DNA of 64,000 bases from Doryteuthis pealeii (lineage: Eukaryota; Mollusca; Cephalopoda; Myopsida; Loliginidae). Shown piece after piece: positions 21,691-33,917 of the stretch. The notes beneath the pieces are model-generated. The model searched no databases. It was not told the DNA's origin and worked only from the letters and a program-made list of their open reading frames with translations. The first letter of the stretch is position 1, and every line of letters starts with the position of its first letter. The stretch spans positions 79,369,807-79,433,806 of the forward strand of contig CM042151.1 of the NCBI GenBank assembly GCA_023376005.1. Direction: 5' to 3'. Position numbers and translations under genes: made by a program.

Positions 21691-21939
21691 ATATCAATTA
21701 TAATATCATCAAACATTTTTTCAAATTTGAAAAATTGTTTGGACACTCCTGCTGAAGAGAAAACGAATTCTTCCAAATGTGTTGATCCTTATTTTAACAG
21801 ACTTAACATTTTAATATTCCATAAAATCTTACAAAGGAAAAGTCTGGATGTCAACATTTTTATGAACATATACAAAAAGTCACTGAGGAGCGGCCTTACT
21901 GTTAGCACGTGTTCCAACCATCAGTTTCAAGGCGTTTAA
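21691..21939 (+). pseudogene. Locus A upstream exon segment (degenerate finger remnant)
   Basis: Starts directly after the conserved acceptor. It reads NYNIIKHF...KNCLDTPAEEKTNSSKC in one frame, and an EEKT-x-S-x-KC phrase resembles a linker followed by a damaged finger. A missing base relative to loci C and D removes their TAA but shifts the frame, and the ORF closes at 21939. The main finger ORF starts at 21952 in a separate frame, after an in-frame TAA. This segment is therefore either 5' untranslated sequence or the remains of a former N-terminus. Confidence 0.55.
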
Positions 21940-21951
21940 AGTTAAAGAGAC

Positions 21952-23146
<1,195 letters not shown>

Positions 23147-23765
23147 AAACCATTTACCTGATTGCAAGTGTATTGCAAGAGGGAAGTGTATTCAGAGAAG
23201 GAACTGCAGACAAGGAAAAAAGGATGGTAACAACATAAGAATGCAGGGACATTTATGGAAGAACGTGACCAGACATTCATTGTTTTTAATTCTGTCTGTC
23301 TCTCTCTTTCTCTCTATCTTTATATATCTATCTCTCCTTCTCTCTATCTCTATCTATCTCCTAGTATAATTTCTTCAAGATTACCATTTTTATTCGTAAA
23401 CTTAACCCTGTTGGCAAGCAAGTAAAGCTTTAATCAAACGGACCAATTTTTAGGTTTTCATTTTTGTTTTGTTTTTTTCTTTTGTCTACATTTCATTTTG
23501 TATTATTTTGAGTTTCATTGTTATTGTTTTTGCTGTTTTTGGTTTACTTGCTTTTTTTTCATTAAGTTTAGCCCTAAGTAAGGCCAAATTGGACAATATT
23601 CAGGAAAAAGTTCCCATAATGTGGTGATAAGATGTAGTAAATGAATAAAAAGAAAGATTGAAAAGGCTTCACTACAATGGCTCAAGAGTGACAAGTTACC
23701 ATTTGATTAGAAATGAATCCTTATAGCTGGACAAGATCAGTGCAGATTCTTCCACTCAGCCATCA
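23147..23765 (+). other. 3' flank of locus A, shared with locus C
   Basis: Matches 41540-42120: GGATGGTAACAACATAAGAA, a pyrimidine-rich (TCTC)n stretch at 23296-23360, and CCTGTTGGCAAGCAAGTAAA. GAATAAAAAGAAAG at 23644 contains an AATAAA that could serve as a polyadenylation signal, but the context gives no further support. Probably old 3' untranslated sequence. Confidence 0.6.
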
Positions 23766-24060
23766 AAAGTTCCAGCTTAAATAAACTCCTGTGAATACAC
23801 ACTGGAGTGAAACTTGTGAGAAGTGTGAATAATTATTCAGATATAGTTTTGATTTTAAAAACCACATGAGAATAATTTTCAAATAGCTCCTCTTTAAAAA
23901 AGACTCATGAGAATACACACAGGATAGTGGGGATGAGTATTTTTTCAGTGATTCAATTCAAAAAGACAAGGGAAATAACACAGGAGAGAAAACATTGTAA
24001 AGTGTGAAGATCAACAGTTTTCCAAGATTCAGTTAAAACTATCCAGTTTTAATATTCTTG
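23766..24060 (+). pseudogene. Zinc-finger remnants downstream of locus A
   Basis: Short finger-coding phrases survive without an open frame: TTCCAGCTTAAATAAACTCC, GAATACACACTGGAG, CTCCTCTTTAAAAAAGACTC and ATGAGAATACACACAGGA. They derive from the same array (S-S-L-K-H and R-I-H-T-G), so the ancestral array or a second array extended here. Confidence 0.75.
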
Positions 24061-24248
24061 CTAAAACTGATGTTTTTTATTAGCTTTTCTATCTCAGTGT
24101 AAATGTTTTTATGCAATTGACCTACCGTTAATAAAATGTTTAGCTTAAATGCCTATTGAATTTATAGTTTCATGATAACATTTTATGCATTTCTCTTTAT
24201 TGTAAGTAAAAAGAATCTTGTACATATATATATGGGTCACATCTTTTC

Positions 24249-24274
24249 TAGTATATATATATATATATATATAT
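24249..24274. repeat. (TA)n microsatellite, first copy of the duplication
   Basis: A TA run after TTTTCTAG. The corresponding run in the second copy (25023-25056) is longer. Confidence 0.9.
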
Positions 24275-25021
24275 GATGAAGTAAAAATCTATTATTAATT
24301 TTTCCAACATTTTTCCCTTCCTAACACTGTTCTTTTTTCTATTGCTAAAAACTAAGAATTCTGAATAAAGGAAATTCATTGCAATTAGAAATGTGTGTAA
24401 TATTTGTTAATTCTTTTATCTATTTTAAGCTATAATTTTTCATATAGTTACATTTTTCTCAATATTTTAATGTATATTCCTTAATATAGAGGAATTATTT
24501 AATAAATTAGATTAAAAAAAGACATGTGAAATTACACAGGAGAGAAAAGTGTGAAGATCAACAGTTTTCCAAGATTCAGTTAAAACTATCCAGTTTTAAT
24601 ATTCTTGCTAAAACTGATGTTTTTATTGACTTTTCTAGCTCAGTGTAAATGTTTTTATGCATTTGACCCTAAATGAAATATGATAGACATTTATCTCTTT
24701 TACTGATTTGTATGACTTTTTAGTTTTCAAAAATGTATATCCATAAGTCCATTGAATATCCTGCTTGGCTTATAATATTAATGTATATTTCTCTACATTT
24801 TTTCTTTACTATATTTTCTTATTTAAATGTGATATACATTTACTTCATTGATTTAAATTTTATGTTGTATTTGCGGAAATCTATAAGGTTTGTTTACTAT
24901 ATGTTTAGCTTGAACACCTATTGAATTTATAGTTCCATGATAACATTTATTTGATTTGCATTTCTCTTTATTGTAAGTAAAAAGAATCTTGTACATATAT
25001 ATATGGGTCACATCTTTTCTA

Positions 25022-25022
<1 letters not shown>

Positions 25023-25056
<34 letters not shown>
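25023..25056. repeat. (TA)n microsatellite, second copy of the duplication
   Basis: A TA run in the same context as 24249-24274 and 43166-43202. Confidence 0.9.
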
Positions 25057-25059
<3 letters not shown>

Positions 25060-25215
25060 GATGAAGTAAAAATCTATTATTAATTTTTCCAACATTTTTT
25101 TCCCTTCCTAACACTGTTCTTTTTTCTATTGCTATTAATAAAAACTAAGAATTCTGAATAAAGGAAATTCATTGCAATTAAAAATGTGTGTAATATTTGT
25201 TAATTCTTCTATCTT

Positions 25216-25844
25216 TTTGTTTTTGTTGTTGGTTGTCTTTGTTGTTTTAATCGGTCAATTCTTTTGCTATTGATGAAAATAAATTCTGCTGTTAGGAAAT
25301 ATAAATGCTTCCATATTTATATACATGTTCCTTACCAAAATAATTAATTAGAATGAATTAAAAATCTATTATTCATTATTCCAACATTTTTGTTCCTTCC
25401 TTTTATTTTTATATTGCTCATAATAAAAATTAAACTTCTGAATGAAGTAAATTCATTGCAATTAAAAATGTGCGTAATATTTATTAATTTTTCCATCTAA
25501 GTGCTGATTGAAAAGTAACTCCTATTTTAAACTATAATTTTTCATATAGCATTACATTTTTCTAGAAATTTGAATGAACGTTCCTTAATATAGAGCAATT
25601 AAATTTGTTTTTTTGTTGGTGCTCCTCCTCATTTTTCTATTGTTTTTTTTGTGAATGGCTGAATCATCATTTTCCTGGGAGATGGATGTGTACATGTGGT
25701 CCTCATGAGTGACCAGCTAGAAGGGTTTTGATTAAAGGAGCAAGTCTACTCTATGAAACCAATACATATACATATGTTAAGAATTAATGTAAAAATGAAC
25801 TAATGGATGGAATAAGTAAAAGAATCTTGTGGTAGGTAAGAGAT
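25216..25844. repeat. Locus A distal flank, equivalent to 43380-45000 near locus C
   Basis: Shares CATCATTTTCCTGGGAGATG, CTACTCTATGAAACCAA and CATATGTTAAGAATTAATGT with the locus C flank. Here CAATACATATACATATG is a single short stretch, whereas at C the same point holds a minisatellite of about 1.3 kb. No gene. Confidence 0.75.
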
Positions 25845-27060
25845 TTTTTTTTTCATCAGAGTAGATGGAATGACATCATATAATGATATTAGTCAAAAAT
25901 TTTTATTCAGTGATTAACTATATTTTTTGCTAAATTTCAAATTAATATTTCAAAGCAAAATAGACAAGAAATATTAAATAAAGTAATCAAATTAACTACT
26001 ATAAATTTGATAAAATAAAAATAATATACTATACTAAGTATAGTATATTATTTTTTAAATCGAAAAGTGCACTGACTTGAAAATATTACGAAAAGAAAAA
26101 ACTAAATGCAAAAAAAAAAAAAATGAAACTTACTTTATTAAATAGAATTTTGAATGTGCTTAAAAGTTAAATATCAAATTACAGTACTGATTTTGGTACA
26201 AATACAGAATAGCATGCATTGATAATATCATTAGAATTGTATTTTACGAATAAATAACATTAGATTACAGAAATTATCGAAGGCACCTAATTCTAACCTA
26301 CTTATTTGAGTGTCTCAAAGTTTTCAGGAATTTCAGTGAAATGTAATAGGTAATCTAATAGTATTATCTCTTGCGCACCATTTTGCATTAGTATCATGAT
26401 TTTATTTGTATTTCTAATATTAAGATAAATAAGTTAACGCGATTATTTTATGAATCATGGGTAACAGGAAAAATTAAAAAGGGTTTGTTTACATTGATGA
26501 ACAACGGAAAATATCAACAGTACATAAATATGTAAATTTTAATTTTTAAATAAAAAATAGTGCACAGGCATGAAACTCTGTGGAAAATTAATGTCTCCTA
26601 CTTAAAATATTAAATGCAAAAAAAAAATCTAAAAATCACACATCTTATTAGAAAGAATTTTGTATGTGTTTAAAAGTTAAATAACAACTCACTTAAATGT
26701 CAAAAGTGTAACTAAGTGATTAATTCTTAAACTGTCCATAAAAATTGTTTAATGAAAAAATAGATTGAATAAACGATTGTTTATCCTGTGCAATGAAATA
26801 TTTACTACAACTTTTAATTAGTAAAAATGTAGATTTAATGTGAAAAAAAGAAAAGAAAAGAAAAAATTGATTTAGCTTCAATTTGTTTACTTTTATAGCA
26901 AGAAACGTCGAAAATAGCCAAGTAGAATTTTAACATTATTTTATAATACTATTTAATTTTTAAATGTATTCAATGATATAAATCAAATCATCATTATTTT
27001 TGCTCAAAAACAAAGCCCTGGTGATATTTAATGTGTATATATATTACTTCGTCATTCATT
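25845..27060 (+). repeat. Duplicated segment, copy 1 (partner 47525-48745)
   Basis: About 1.2 kb of closely matching sequence, including AAATCGAAAAGTGCACTGAC, GAAGGCACCTAATTCTAACC, ACGCGATTATTTTATGAATC and ATGTGAAAAAAAGAAAAG. Differences are scattered substitutions and short indels. The tail from ACAAAGCCCTGGTGATATTT continues at 49400 after an insertion in the second copy. No coding potential. Confidence 0.85.
26020..26052. repeat. Perfect hairpin conserved in both duplicate copies
   Basis: AATAATATACTATACT, one base, then the exact reverse complement. The identical hairpin stands at 47786-47818. Confidence 0.85.
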
Positions 27061-27107
27061 GTAATATTATCGAAGTTTACTCCAGATATACAGATTCACA
27101 CAACTGC

Positions 27108-27109
<2 letters not shown>

Positions 27110-27143
<34 letters not shown>
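27110..27143. repeat. (TA)n microsatellite
   Basis: A TA run at the 3' side of the LINE fragment that follows on the minus strand. Confidence 0.95.
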
Positions 27144-27145
<2 letters not shown>

Positions 27146-27149
27146 TTAG

Positions 27150-28190
27150 CAATTAGCATGGATATCCATGACAATCTCTTGCCAACTTTATGATTCATTG
27201 TCCCAGAGAGGTCCTCTGCACAGCATCCAGTATCCTTGCACAGTTGGTTTGTGTAGGTCCTTGGTGGGTGGCCCACATTAGCATGTCCATGTGTTGGCTT
27301 CCTCAGGAGAACATCATTTATGAATTCGTCCTTGCTCCTCCAGCTGTATCCACAATGCCTTGTCTCTCCCACTCAGATGGTTTGTGAGATAGGGGGCAGG
27401 TGGCCGTACAGCTGTTTCCTTGTGGGGTGCAGTTTTCATGACTTGTTCAAGACCACACACAGCATTCTTCTGCAGCTCCCATCTAGCTTATTCTCAAGGC
27501 GCCTTGTTAGGGTCCTAGTGGTGCAACCATACAGTAGCACTGATACAACCACAGCTTGGAAGAATTGTCGCTTTAACTTGTCAATGAGATCGGATTAGTG
27601 ATAATCTGTTTATAACCAACCATACCTTTCCTATTCATGTATTGACATTGCTTTTTGTGGATGAGATACTACTACCTAGGTGTGAATTGTTCTACTGGCT
27701 TTAGAGGCTTGCCGTAGAGTGTGGAGATGTCTCCTTTTTTTTTGAAACCCATGAATTCAGTTTTATTGGAGTTCCCATAGAGGCCAATATTCTGCCTTCT
27801 CCAGGTTATACAGTAGTGACTCAGCCTGTGCTGGTGTGTGTGCAAGAAGTGCTAGGTCATCAGCGTAGTCTGCATCTGTGACAGTCTGAGTGGAACATTG
27901 CCTGCTTCTTGCCTTTTTTAGTGTGAAACCTTTTTCTTTTATGGCATTTAATGATGTTCAGAGTACCTAGTCTAGGCATATTATGAATATATATGGTGCT
28001 AATGTATCTCCTTGCAGGACTCCAGCGGCTATGTCAAAGAAATTGTGTCACCATCAGGTGAGCATACCATTGTTTTAGTCTTTGTAGAGCATCATTATAG
28101 TGGCAATCGTTTCTCTGGGGAGACTGTATGCTAGTAGTATTTGTTCCATTTTCCTTCTGTGTATGGAATCAATTGCCTTAGAAAAATCTA
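27150..28190 (-). mobile_element. LINE reverse-transcriptase fragment (palm to C-terminus), decayed
   Basis: On the minus strand the catalytic YADDLALLAHT phrase is encoded around 27840-27870. Further 3' come LYGCTTRTLTRRLENKLDG, YGHLPPIS, then HCGYSWRSKDEFINDVLLRK and CKDTGCCAEDLSGTMN. This is the C-terminal half of a widespread invertebrate LINE protein; the clade is not assigned. Frameshifts and stops break it throughout. Upstream the copy stops at an A-rich join near 28190, so it is 5'-truncated. The same element occurs at 49890-51440, in the same position relative to the duplicated segment, so the insertion predates the duplication. Confidence 0.8.
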
Positions 28191-28440
28191 AAAAAAACAA
28201 ACTATTAAAACTTTTAAAAACTATTTAACTAGAAATGCCATAACAAGACGACAACAACTTCAGTTCCAGTGTTCTTCTGAAAAAGATTTTATCTCAAAAT
28301 ATCAAGAATAAATTACAGGTTAACAAACAACACCATTATTACCTTATTATTTTTTCTTTACACCTGCATTGTGATAGCCTTCAAAATCAACCTCCAAACC
28401 AATATATACACAATGCTTCAAGCAAATTATAAAACTCTCT

Positions 28441-28474
<34 letters not shown>

Positions 28475-28541
28475 GGGTCATCCACAGACGCATGTTTCAC
28501 TTATCAAGTCTCTTCAGTGTGGCTGGACATTTTGTAAGCTA

Positions 28542-28589
<48 letters not shown>

Positions 28590-28634
28590 AATGGTAAAAA
28601 GGATGAGTCAGAAGAAGGAAATAGAGAGTGAGTA
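28191..28634. other. Non-coding DNA with (TA)n runs; possible PLE remnant
   Basis: CAATGCTTCAAGCAAATTAT at 28411 also occurs at 61226, just before the PLE coding region, so a PLE 5' fragment may be present. TA runs lie at 28441-28475 and 28543-28585. No ORF is supported. Confidence 0.4.
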
Positions 28635-29003
28635 GGTAAAAGGGGGTGTTGCCACAGATGGATGATACATCACAAGTTCAGGTGAGGTGATAGAATGATC
28701 AAAGGATTTAGAGTAAGTGAAGCATTGAGTGATTAGTATGAGGGTTGGTTTTGTGGCTGGTTACAAAAATTGTAAAAAATACAAGAAACTCAAAATCAAA
28801 GAAACACATAAAATAAAATAAAATTCTGAATCACAAATCTTTCTGTTTTGAAATAATAAAGATTCATTCTGAAAAAGCTTTTAAGACCAACAGAGGTGAA
28901 ATATTAATTGGATGTAATTATTTGTGTTTTGTTATTCACTTTTTACTTAATTTTTTCCAAATATATTCATGGATTTTTACTAAACTGTTATTTCCTTCAT
29001 ATA
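28635..29003. repeat. Dispersed repeat, copy 2 (pairs with 8174-8546)
   Basis: Nearly identical to the copy at 8174, with small differences such as ATGAGGGTTGG versus ATAGGGTTGG. Its right end coincides with the start of the foldback element at 29006. Confidence 0.85.
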
Positions 29004-29005
29004 TA

Positions 29006-29180
29006 TTGTAATACAGGTACAAGTGATAACCTTTTCGAGTTTCACCATAAGGATCTTCTGGGTTAAATCCACTGGATTAATCAAGATATTGATTAATTGC
29101 AGTCGATTACACGTGGATTTAACCCTGAAGATCCTTATGGTGAAACTCGAGTAGGTTATCACTTGTACCTGTATTACAAT
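29006..29180. mobile_element. Foldback element with 67-bp arms, PLE-terminus-like
   Basis: The left arm (TTGTAATACAGGTACAAGTG ... GGGTTAAATCCAC) and the right arm (GTGGATTTAACCCTGAAGAT ... CTTGTACCTGTATTACAA) are almost exact reverse complements. The centre has its own small palindrome (ATTAATCAAGATATTGATTA). The right arm reads CTGAAGATCCTTATGGTGAA then ACTCG, the CTGANGA-stem-GAAA pattern seen at PLE ends elsewhere in the window. Confidence 0.75.
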
Positions 29181-29640
29181 AAATTTGCTCTACTAACATA
29201 TTGAGCACTTTTAATTTGTTATATCGCTGCCTTACCTTCCTGAATTTTACATCAACTAACCATTGTGACCATATTCACAGGTAAATCACCTTTTCCATAA
29301 TACACACACACATAATTGCCCCAAATACCATGAGTGTTTTTAGTTCTACAAAAAAAAAAATGCTACATTATTTATTTTTTGAGTTTTAAGATGACTTTTA
29401 AATTTTAAATACCCTTTTCTTTTTCTTTTTTATAAAAATACACTTATGTTGGGGGCGTAACATTTTTTGCGAGTTGGTCATTTTCGATACTAATTACAGT
29501 ATAAATGAAGAGATAAAAAAATGAAATTATGAATAGATACAAAAAAAATTTTTTACGGTTGCTGTTCTATGAGAAAATAAGTACCGAAAATCGAAAAATA
29601 AAATGTAAAAAAAATAATAAATAATTAATTTTTGATGACA
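29181..29640. repeat. AT-rich DNA and a family 2 fragment with an empty site
   Basis: 29450-29640 matches the family 2 interior (TTGGGGGCGTAACATTTTTT, GAGTTGGTCATTTTCGATAC, TAATTACAGTATAAAT). At CTAATTACAG no family 1 element is present, unlike at 30420. 29181-29450 has no recognised feature. Confidence 0.6.
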
Positions 29641-30018
29641 TTTCTCCATTTTCAATAAATAATGATGTCACATTCTTGGCTGTAGAATGGGGTAAATACA
29701 TAATTATCTCCCTTGGTTTTCGCTCATAAGTCATTCTGCATCATTTGGAAAGGACGATTGTTTTAATTTTTTCAACTTGAAAAAATATAAGTTTATTAAA
29801 GTATTTTTTTTTTGTTTAATATCACATTTTAAAAAAGGTAGTAAGTATCACGTTCTTTACTTTATTGTTTACAAATTAGAATATGCGAAAATACTTATCT
29901 TTTACTAAGAAGAAAGAAAAATTATATCTTAAATATGCGAAATTATTGAATTTAAAAAATATTGCAAAGAAATAAATTCTTAGGAAAAAATAAGTAGCAC
30001 GGCTGAATTAACTCATCA
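29641..30018 (+). repeat. Family 3 dispersed repeat upstream of locus B
   Basis: Order as in the 9929 and 36700 copies but with many small deletions: TTCTTGGCTGTAGAATGGGG, TCTCCCTTGGTTTTCGCTC and AGTAAGTATCACGTTC. No coding content. Confidence 0.7.
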
Positions 30019-30200
30019 CAAGGTACCACCAATTATCTACCTATAAAAAATGAAACTTGCATAAAATTAATACATTTTTTTACAGAAATAATGAAAATTA
30101 TGAACGAAAAATGTTTACATTTTCGCACCGTTAAATCAATTGAAATTTAACGTAGCCACACTTTTACTTTTGAATTTTCTCCATAGTTTCAATGAAAATA
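30019..30200 (+). mobile_element. Family 1 5'-terminal fragment upstream of locus B
   Basis: AAGGTACCACCAATTATC followed by TGAAACTTGCATAAAATTAA and CGCACCGTTAAATCAATTGA. Corresponding fragments stand at 37354 (C) and 53529 (D), each following family 3 and preceding family 2. Confidence 0.65.
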
Positions 30201-32897
30201 ATACTGGCAAAATAAAGTTTTTGAAAAATGACTTTTACAGAAAATAATTTACCAAAAATCAGGAAATTATCGGATTTTAATGAAATTTTCAGTGTTTATG
30301 TATCAATGAATGATCTTTATAATGCATTATTATTTTATTTCAAAACCTAATTTTTTTTCAGGTCACTTAATTTTCCTTATGTTGGGGGCGTAAATTGTTC
30401 AAGTTGGTCATTTTCGATACTAATTACTAGGTACCACCAATTTGACCCTGTGCAATTTACCCCCTACATTTAACACAATGAAACTTGCAGAAAAATAATA
30501 TTTTCTTGAAAATTTTTTCCATTCGAAAGAAAAAACATTAAATAAACTCCTGATGATTTTTTCAATTTTTTATCAGCTACGAAAATAATGAAAATTATGA
30601 TTGAAAAACAATGTTTTCATTTTTGCACTGTTAAATCAACTGAAATTTAACGTAGCTTAAAAACAAGTTACGATAAGAGGATTTTTTAAAAATTCTATGA
30701 AAAATCAATTAATGGTCCGATTTTCACGAAAATTTCCATAAATGTTTATCATTGGATGTAAATACATCTGAAATAGTTTTTTTCTAAAATATATTAGGGG
30801 AAATATTTTTTACGATGTCTATCACCCCCCCTATTTTATTTTATGAGATAAAAAAAATGATGTGGAAAAAAAATTTGGTACTTTTTTTCTATAAAGATAA
30901 GAGGCTGATAACTATATCAATGAAATTGTATAACGTACCGAATTATAGTTTTTTTAGGAAAAATAATGAAATCGGAAATAAAAAGTGCAAAAAAAAATGT
31001 CATAATATTAATATTTGAAAACTTTTTTTTTCTTATGTAATTAGTATGTACTATATTCTATTAAATTGTCAAAAAAAAAAATTTTTTTAAGAAATTAATT
31101 TTTACGAGATTTTCAATCTTTTGTGTGATTAAAATTTTTTATTTTCTGCGTGAAATAAATTAATTTTTTTTTTTCCTGTGGAAAAAAATCAAAATTTTCA
31201 CGGATATTTAAAAACATGAATTTTAGAATTCAGGTGAACTAAAAGTTGGTCCGATCCGTGCTCGATTAATATTTTTAAAAGAATTTGTAATTTTTATTGT
31301 TGAATAGTAATTTTTGGTTCTTAGAATATATGGAAGGGCATAACCTTCATATACAAAGAGACGAGACGAGACGCTTCTGAATAACAAAAGTTTGTTTTCT
31401 TTGTTCAAAAAAGTTAAATAAGATAATTTTCGCTATTAGAATAAAAATAAGTATACAGGATTATTTTATCAGTTTTTCTCTTAGAAAAATAATCAAATTT
31501 TCATTTCATTTTAGATTTTAAAAAGTAATACAAAACCGAAGACATTTTTTAACGTCAATTTCACGGTGACATTTTACTATTAAATTTTTTCAAGTTTTTA
31601 TTCATGTTAATAGTAAAAACATTTTTTTCGTTCATAATTTTCATTATTTTCCTAAGCTGAATTTTTTTTTAAATCATCAGGTCTTTTTAAAATGTTTCTT
31701 CTTTCGAATGCACAAAAAAAAAAAAAAAAAATTCTAGATAATATTTCAAGATAAAAAAAAAAAAGAATATCTTAAAATCGTTGAAAACAAATAAAATCGG
31801 TTATTGAATAGGCACAGACAAAAAGTTAAATTAGTGTTATCCATACTTTTACTGGTTAATTGTAGAAGGGAAATAATTAGTAACTTTTCTGTCTATATTA
31901 CGGTCTGAAAATTACCCTTTCGCATGTAATACGGACAGGTTTGTTTATTTTTTAAGATAACGATGTAATTTTTCCCAATCGGATAATTTGATCTTTGAAT
32001 TAACTATTTTTCTTTGTAACAACTTTGTACGATCTTTTTTTACGAGATTTTTGATAAACAAAGTTCGGAAATATCTATTTCCGTTTTATTCAAGATGGCA
32101 TAAACGGTCTGGTGGTACCTACTAATTACAGTATAAATAAAGAGATAAAAGACCGAAGTTATGAATAGAAACAAAAAAAAATTTTTACGGTGGATTTTCT
32201 ATGAGAAAATAAGTACCGAAGATCGAAAAATAAAATGTAAAAAATAATAAATAATTAATTTTTTGGAGATTTCTTTTTTACTCATTTCGATAATTATTTA
32301 ATTGGCTATTATTTTATAAAAGAAAAAATTATATATCAATGTTTTTTCTGCTTAAAAACGGGAGGGGGTACATTTTCAATCGAGTTTTTCTTCAAAACTT
32401 ATTACTTTTGGCGCCTAAAATAAGGTTTGCATTAAGTAGATATTTATTTTTAGAATCTAAAAGTATAACATTTTAAAGTTAACATCAGGTTTTTCATAGC
32501 AAAAATACTAAATTAAAGTTTTGAAATAAAATAACTGATGCATTATAAAATTCATTATTTGTTAAATCAATACTGAAAATTTCATTAAAATCGGATAATT
32601 ACCTGATTTTTGGTAAAATTTTTTGCAATCGCGAATGTTACGCCAAAATTGTAAACACGCACTTAAAATCATCGAAAACGAGGCTAAATGGCGGATCGAG
32701 TCGAAATTGACCAAAACAAATGGTTTTAAATCTTTTAAAAATAAACTGCATATGTAATGATATTTTTCTTTTTTAATGATGGTTATTATGGTACTACTTA
32801 TTGATTTAGACAAAGTTTGACCTTAAATAATAGATTTAATTATTCTTAATTCGCTTTTAAAACTCGTAGTATCCGATTTTTTTTGCCTATGCCTAAC
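30201..32897 (+). mobile_element. Family 2 element upstream of locus B, split by a family 1 element
   Basis: The left part (about 30201-30427: ACCAAAAATCAGGAAATTAT, GTTGGGGGCGTAAATTGTTC) and the right part (32122-32897: CAGTATAAATAAAGAGATAA ... GTATCCGATTTTTTTTGCCT) are the two halves of one family 2 copy. The corresponding element at 37558-38632 is uninterrupted. The minus-strand ORF at 32562-32813 is an artefact of the repeat. Confidence 0.75.
30428..32121 (+). mobile_element. Family 1 TIR transposon, 1.69 kb, with perfect 8-bp TSD
   Basis: Begins TAGGTACCACCAATTTGACC and ends GGTCTGGTGGTACCTA, giving inverted termini TAGGTACCACCA. Both flanks carry CTAATTAC (30420-30427 and 32122-32129). 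The unoccupied target, CTAATTACAGTATAAAT, exists at 29497, 37826 and 54124. It has no transposase ORF; the interior is A/T-rich, with short inverted stretches such as AAAATCAATTAATGGTCCGA. An 8-bp TSD with short TIRs fits hAT-type cut-and-paste movement in trans. Family membership rests on TSD size only. Confidence 0.9.
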
Positions 32898-33112
32898 ATT
32901 TTCTCATTGAAAAAAAGATTAGACGAAAAGAGACAAAGAAAAGTAAGTATCACATTCACTTAATTTATTTGTTTACAAATTATTGGATAAGTTTTGCGAA
33001 AAGGTTTTTCATTTTACTAACGAAGAAAGAAAAAATATGATGAAATGTTTTTAAATATACAAAAGTATTAAATCTAAAAAAAATATCTAGAAGTGAATAA
33101 AAATTTGGGTAA
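32898..33112 (+). repeat. Family 3 tail upstream of locus B
   Basis: AAAAAGATTAGACGAAAAGA through ATCTAGAAGTGAATAAA. At this point loci C and D carry a family 1 element after ATGAAGAC. Here the sequence passes directly to AATTTGGGTAATTATTC. Confidence 0.7.
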
Positions 33113-33662
33113 TTATTCATCTTTTAATGAAAATATGCATAATTCCAATGTCGAATCATTCAGTCTATGTCACCCACCCCCTTCAATTTTTCTGAAATGT
33201 TTTGCCAGATGTGGATTATGTTGAAGTTAGACACTCCTCAAAATTTGAGCTTTCAATTCCAAAAATTGGCGGAGTTATGTTGATTTTTATCTTTCCAAAT
33301 ATGGGTGGTTGTTCGCGAAAAATAGGGACGTTTTGTAATCTATTTTTGTATATAAAATGAGTCCTAGAGCTTGGTTGATAAAAGAATTTTATCCCAATGA
33401 ATCATAAAAATGCTATAAAAAAAACTGAAACTTAACCAATTTTAAATTATTAATGATTTCTGATTTGCAAAATTTTAACTGATCTTTTAGCTTCGATTCT
33501 GAGTAAAAATGAAATAAATTTATTTATAAAATTAATATATGACTGAACAAGAATGATATCATATATTGCAGTTTATTGAAACAAATTGAATAATCATAAA
33601 TTTTAAAATGCAAATAGCACACAAGTTTCTTTTTTTAAATATTATTTCTTCTTTATTCACAG
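33113..33662 (+). other. Upstream flank of locus B ending in a 3' splice site
   Basis: Nearly identical to 39490-40056 (GTCTATGTCACCCACCCCCT, TGAGTCCTAGAGCTTGGTTG). The acceptor is CTTTATTCACAG ending at 33662. Short deletions relative to locus C are frequent, for example AAACAAATTG where C has AAACACAAATTG. Confidence 0.7.
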
Positions 33663-33874
33663 ATATCAATTATAATATCATCAAACATTTTTCAAATTTG
33701 AAAAATTGCTTGGACACTCCTGCTGAAGAGAAAACATATTCTTGCAAATTTGTTGATCCTTATGTTAACAAACTTAACATTTTATATTCCCATAAATCAT
33801 ACAAAGAAAAGTCTGGATGTCAACATTTTTATGAACATATACAAAAAGTCACTGAGGAGCGGCCTTACTGTTAA
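33663..33874 (+). pseudogene. Locus B upstream exon segment
   Basis: Homologous to 40057-40271. Three single-base deletions relative to locus C remove the internal TAA, so the frame runs through EEKTYSCKFVDPYVNKLN to TEERPYC and then TAA. EEKTYSCK and TEERPYC look like linkers around damaged finger sequence. Given the deletion bias in this stretch, the open frame may be accidental. Confidence 0.5.
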
Positions 33875-33917
33875 TTGTTCCAATCATCAGTTTCAAGGAG
33901 TTTAAAATTAAGAGACA

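Larger units (their letters stand above)
23990..25215. repeat. Direct duplication within the locus A 3' flank
   Basis: The sequence from GAGAGAAAACATTG (23980s) through GTAATATTTGTTAATTC (24415) recurs at 24540-25205 in the same order: AGATCAACAGTTTTCCAAGA, AAACTGATGTTTTT, TTCTCTTTATTGTAAGTAAA, ATGGGTCACATCTTTTCTAG, a (TA)n run and TTCCCTTCCTAACACTG. The second copy carries about 230 bp extra at 24668-24900, which is also present near locus D at 60290-60440. It therefore looks ancestral and lost from the first copy. Confidence 0.8.
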
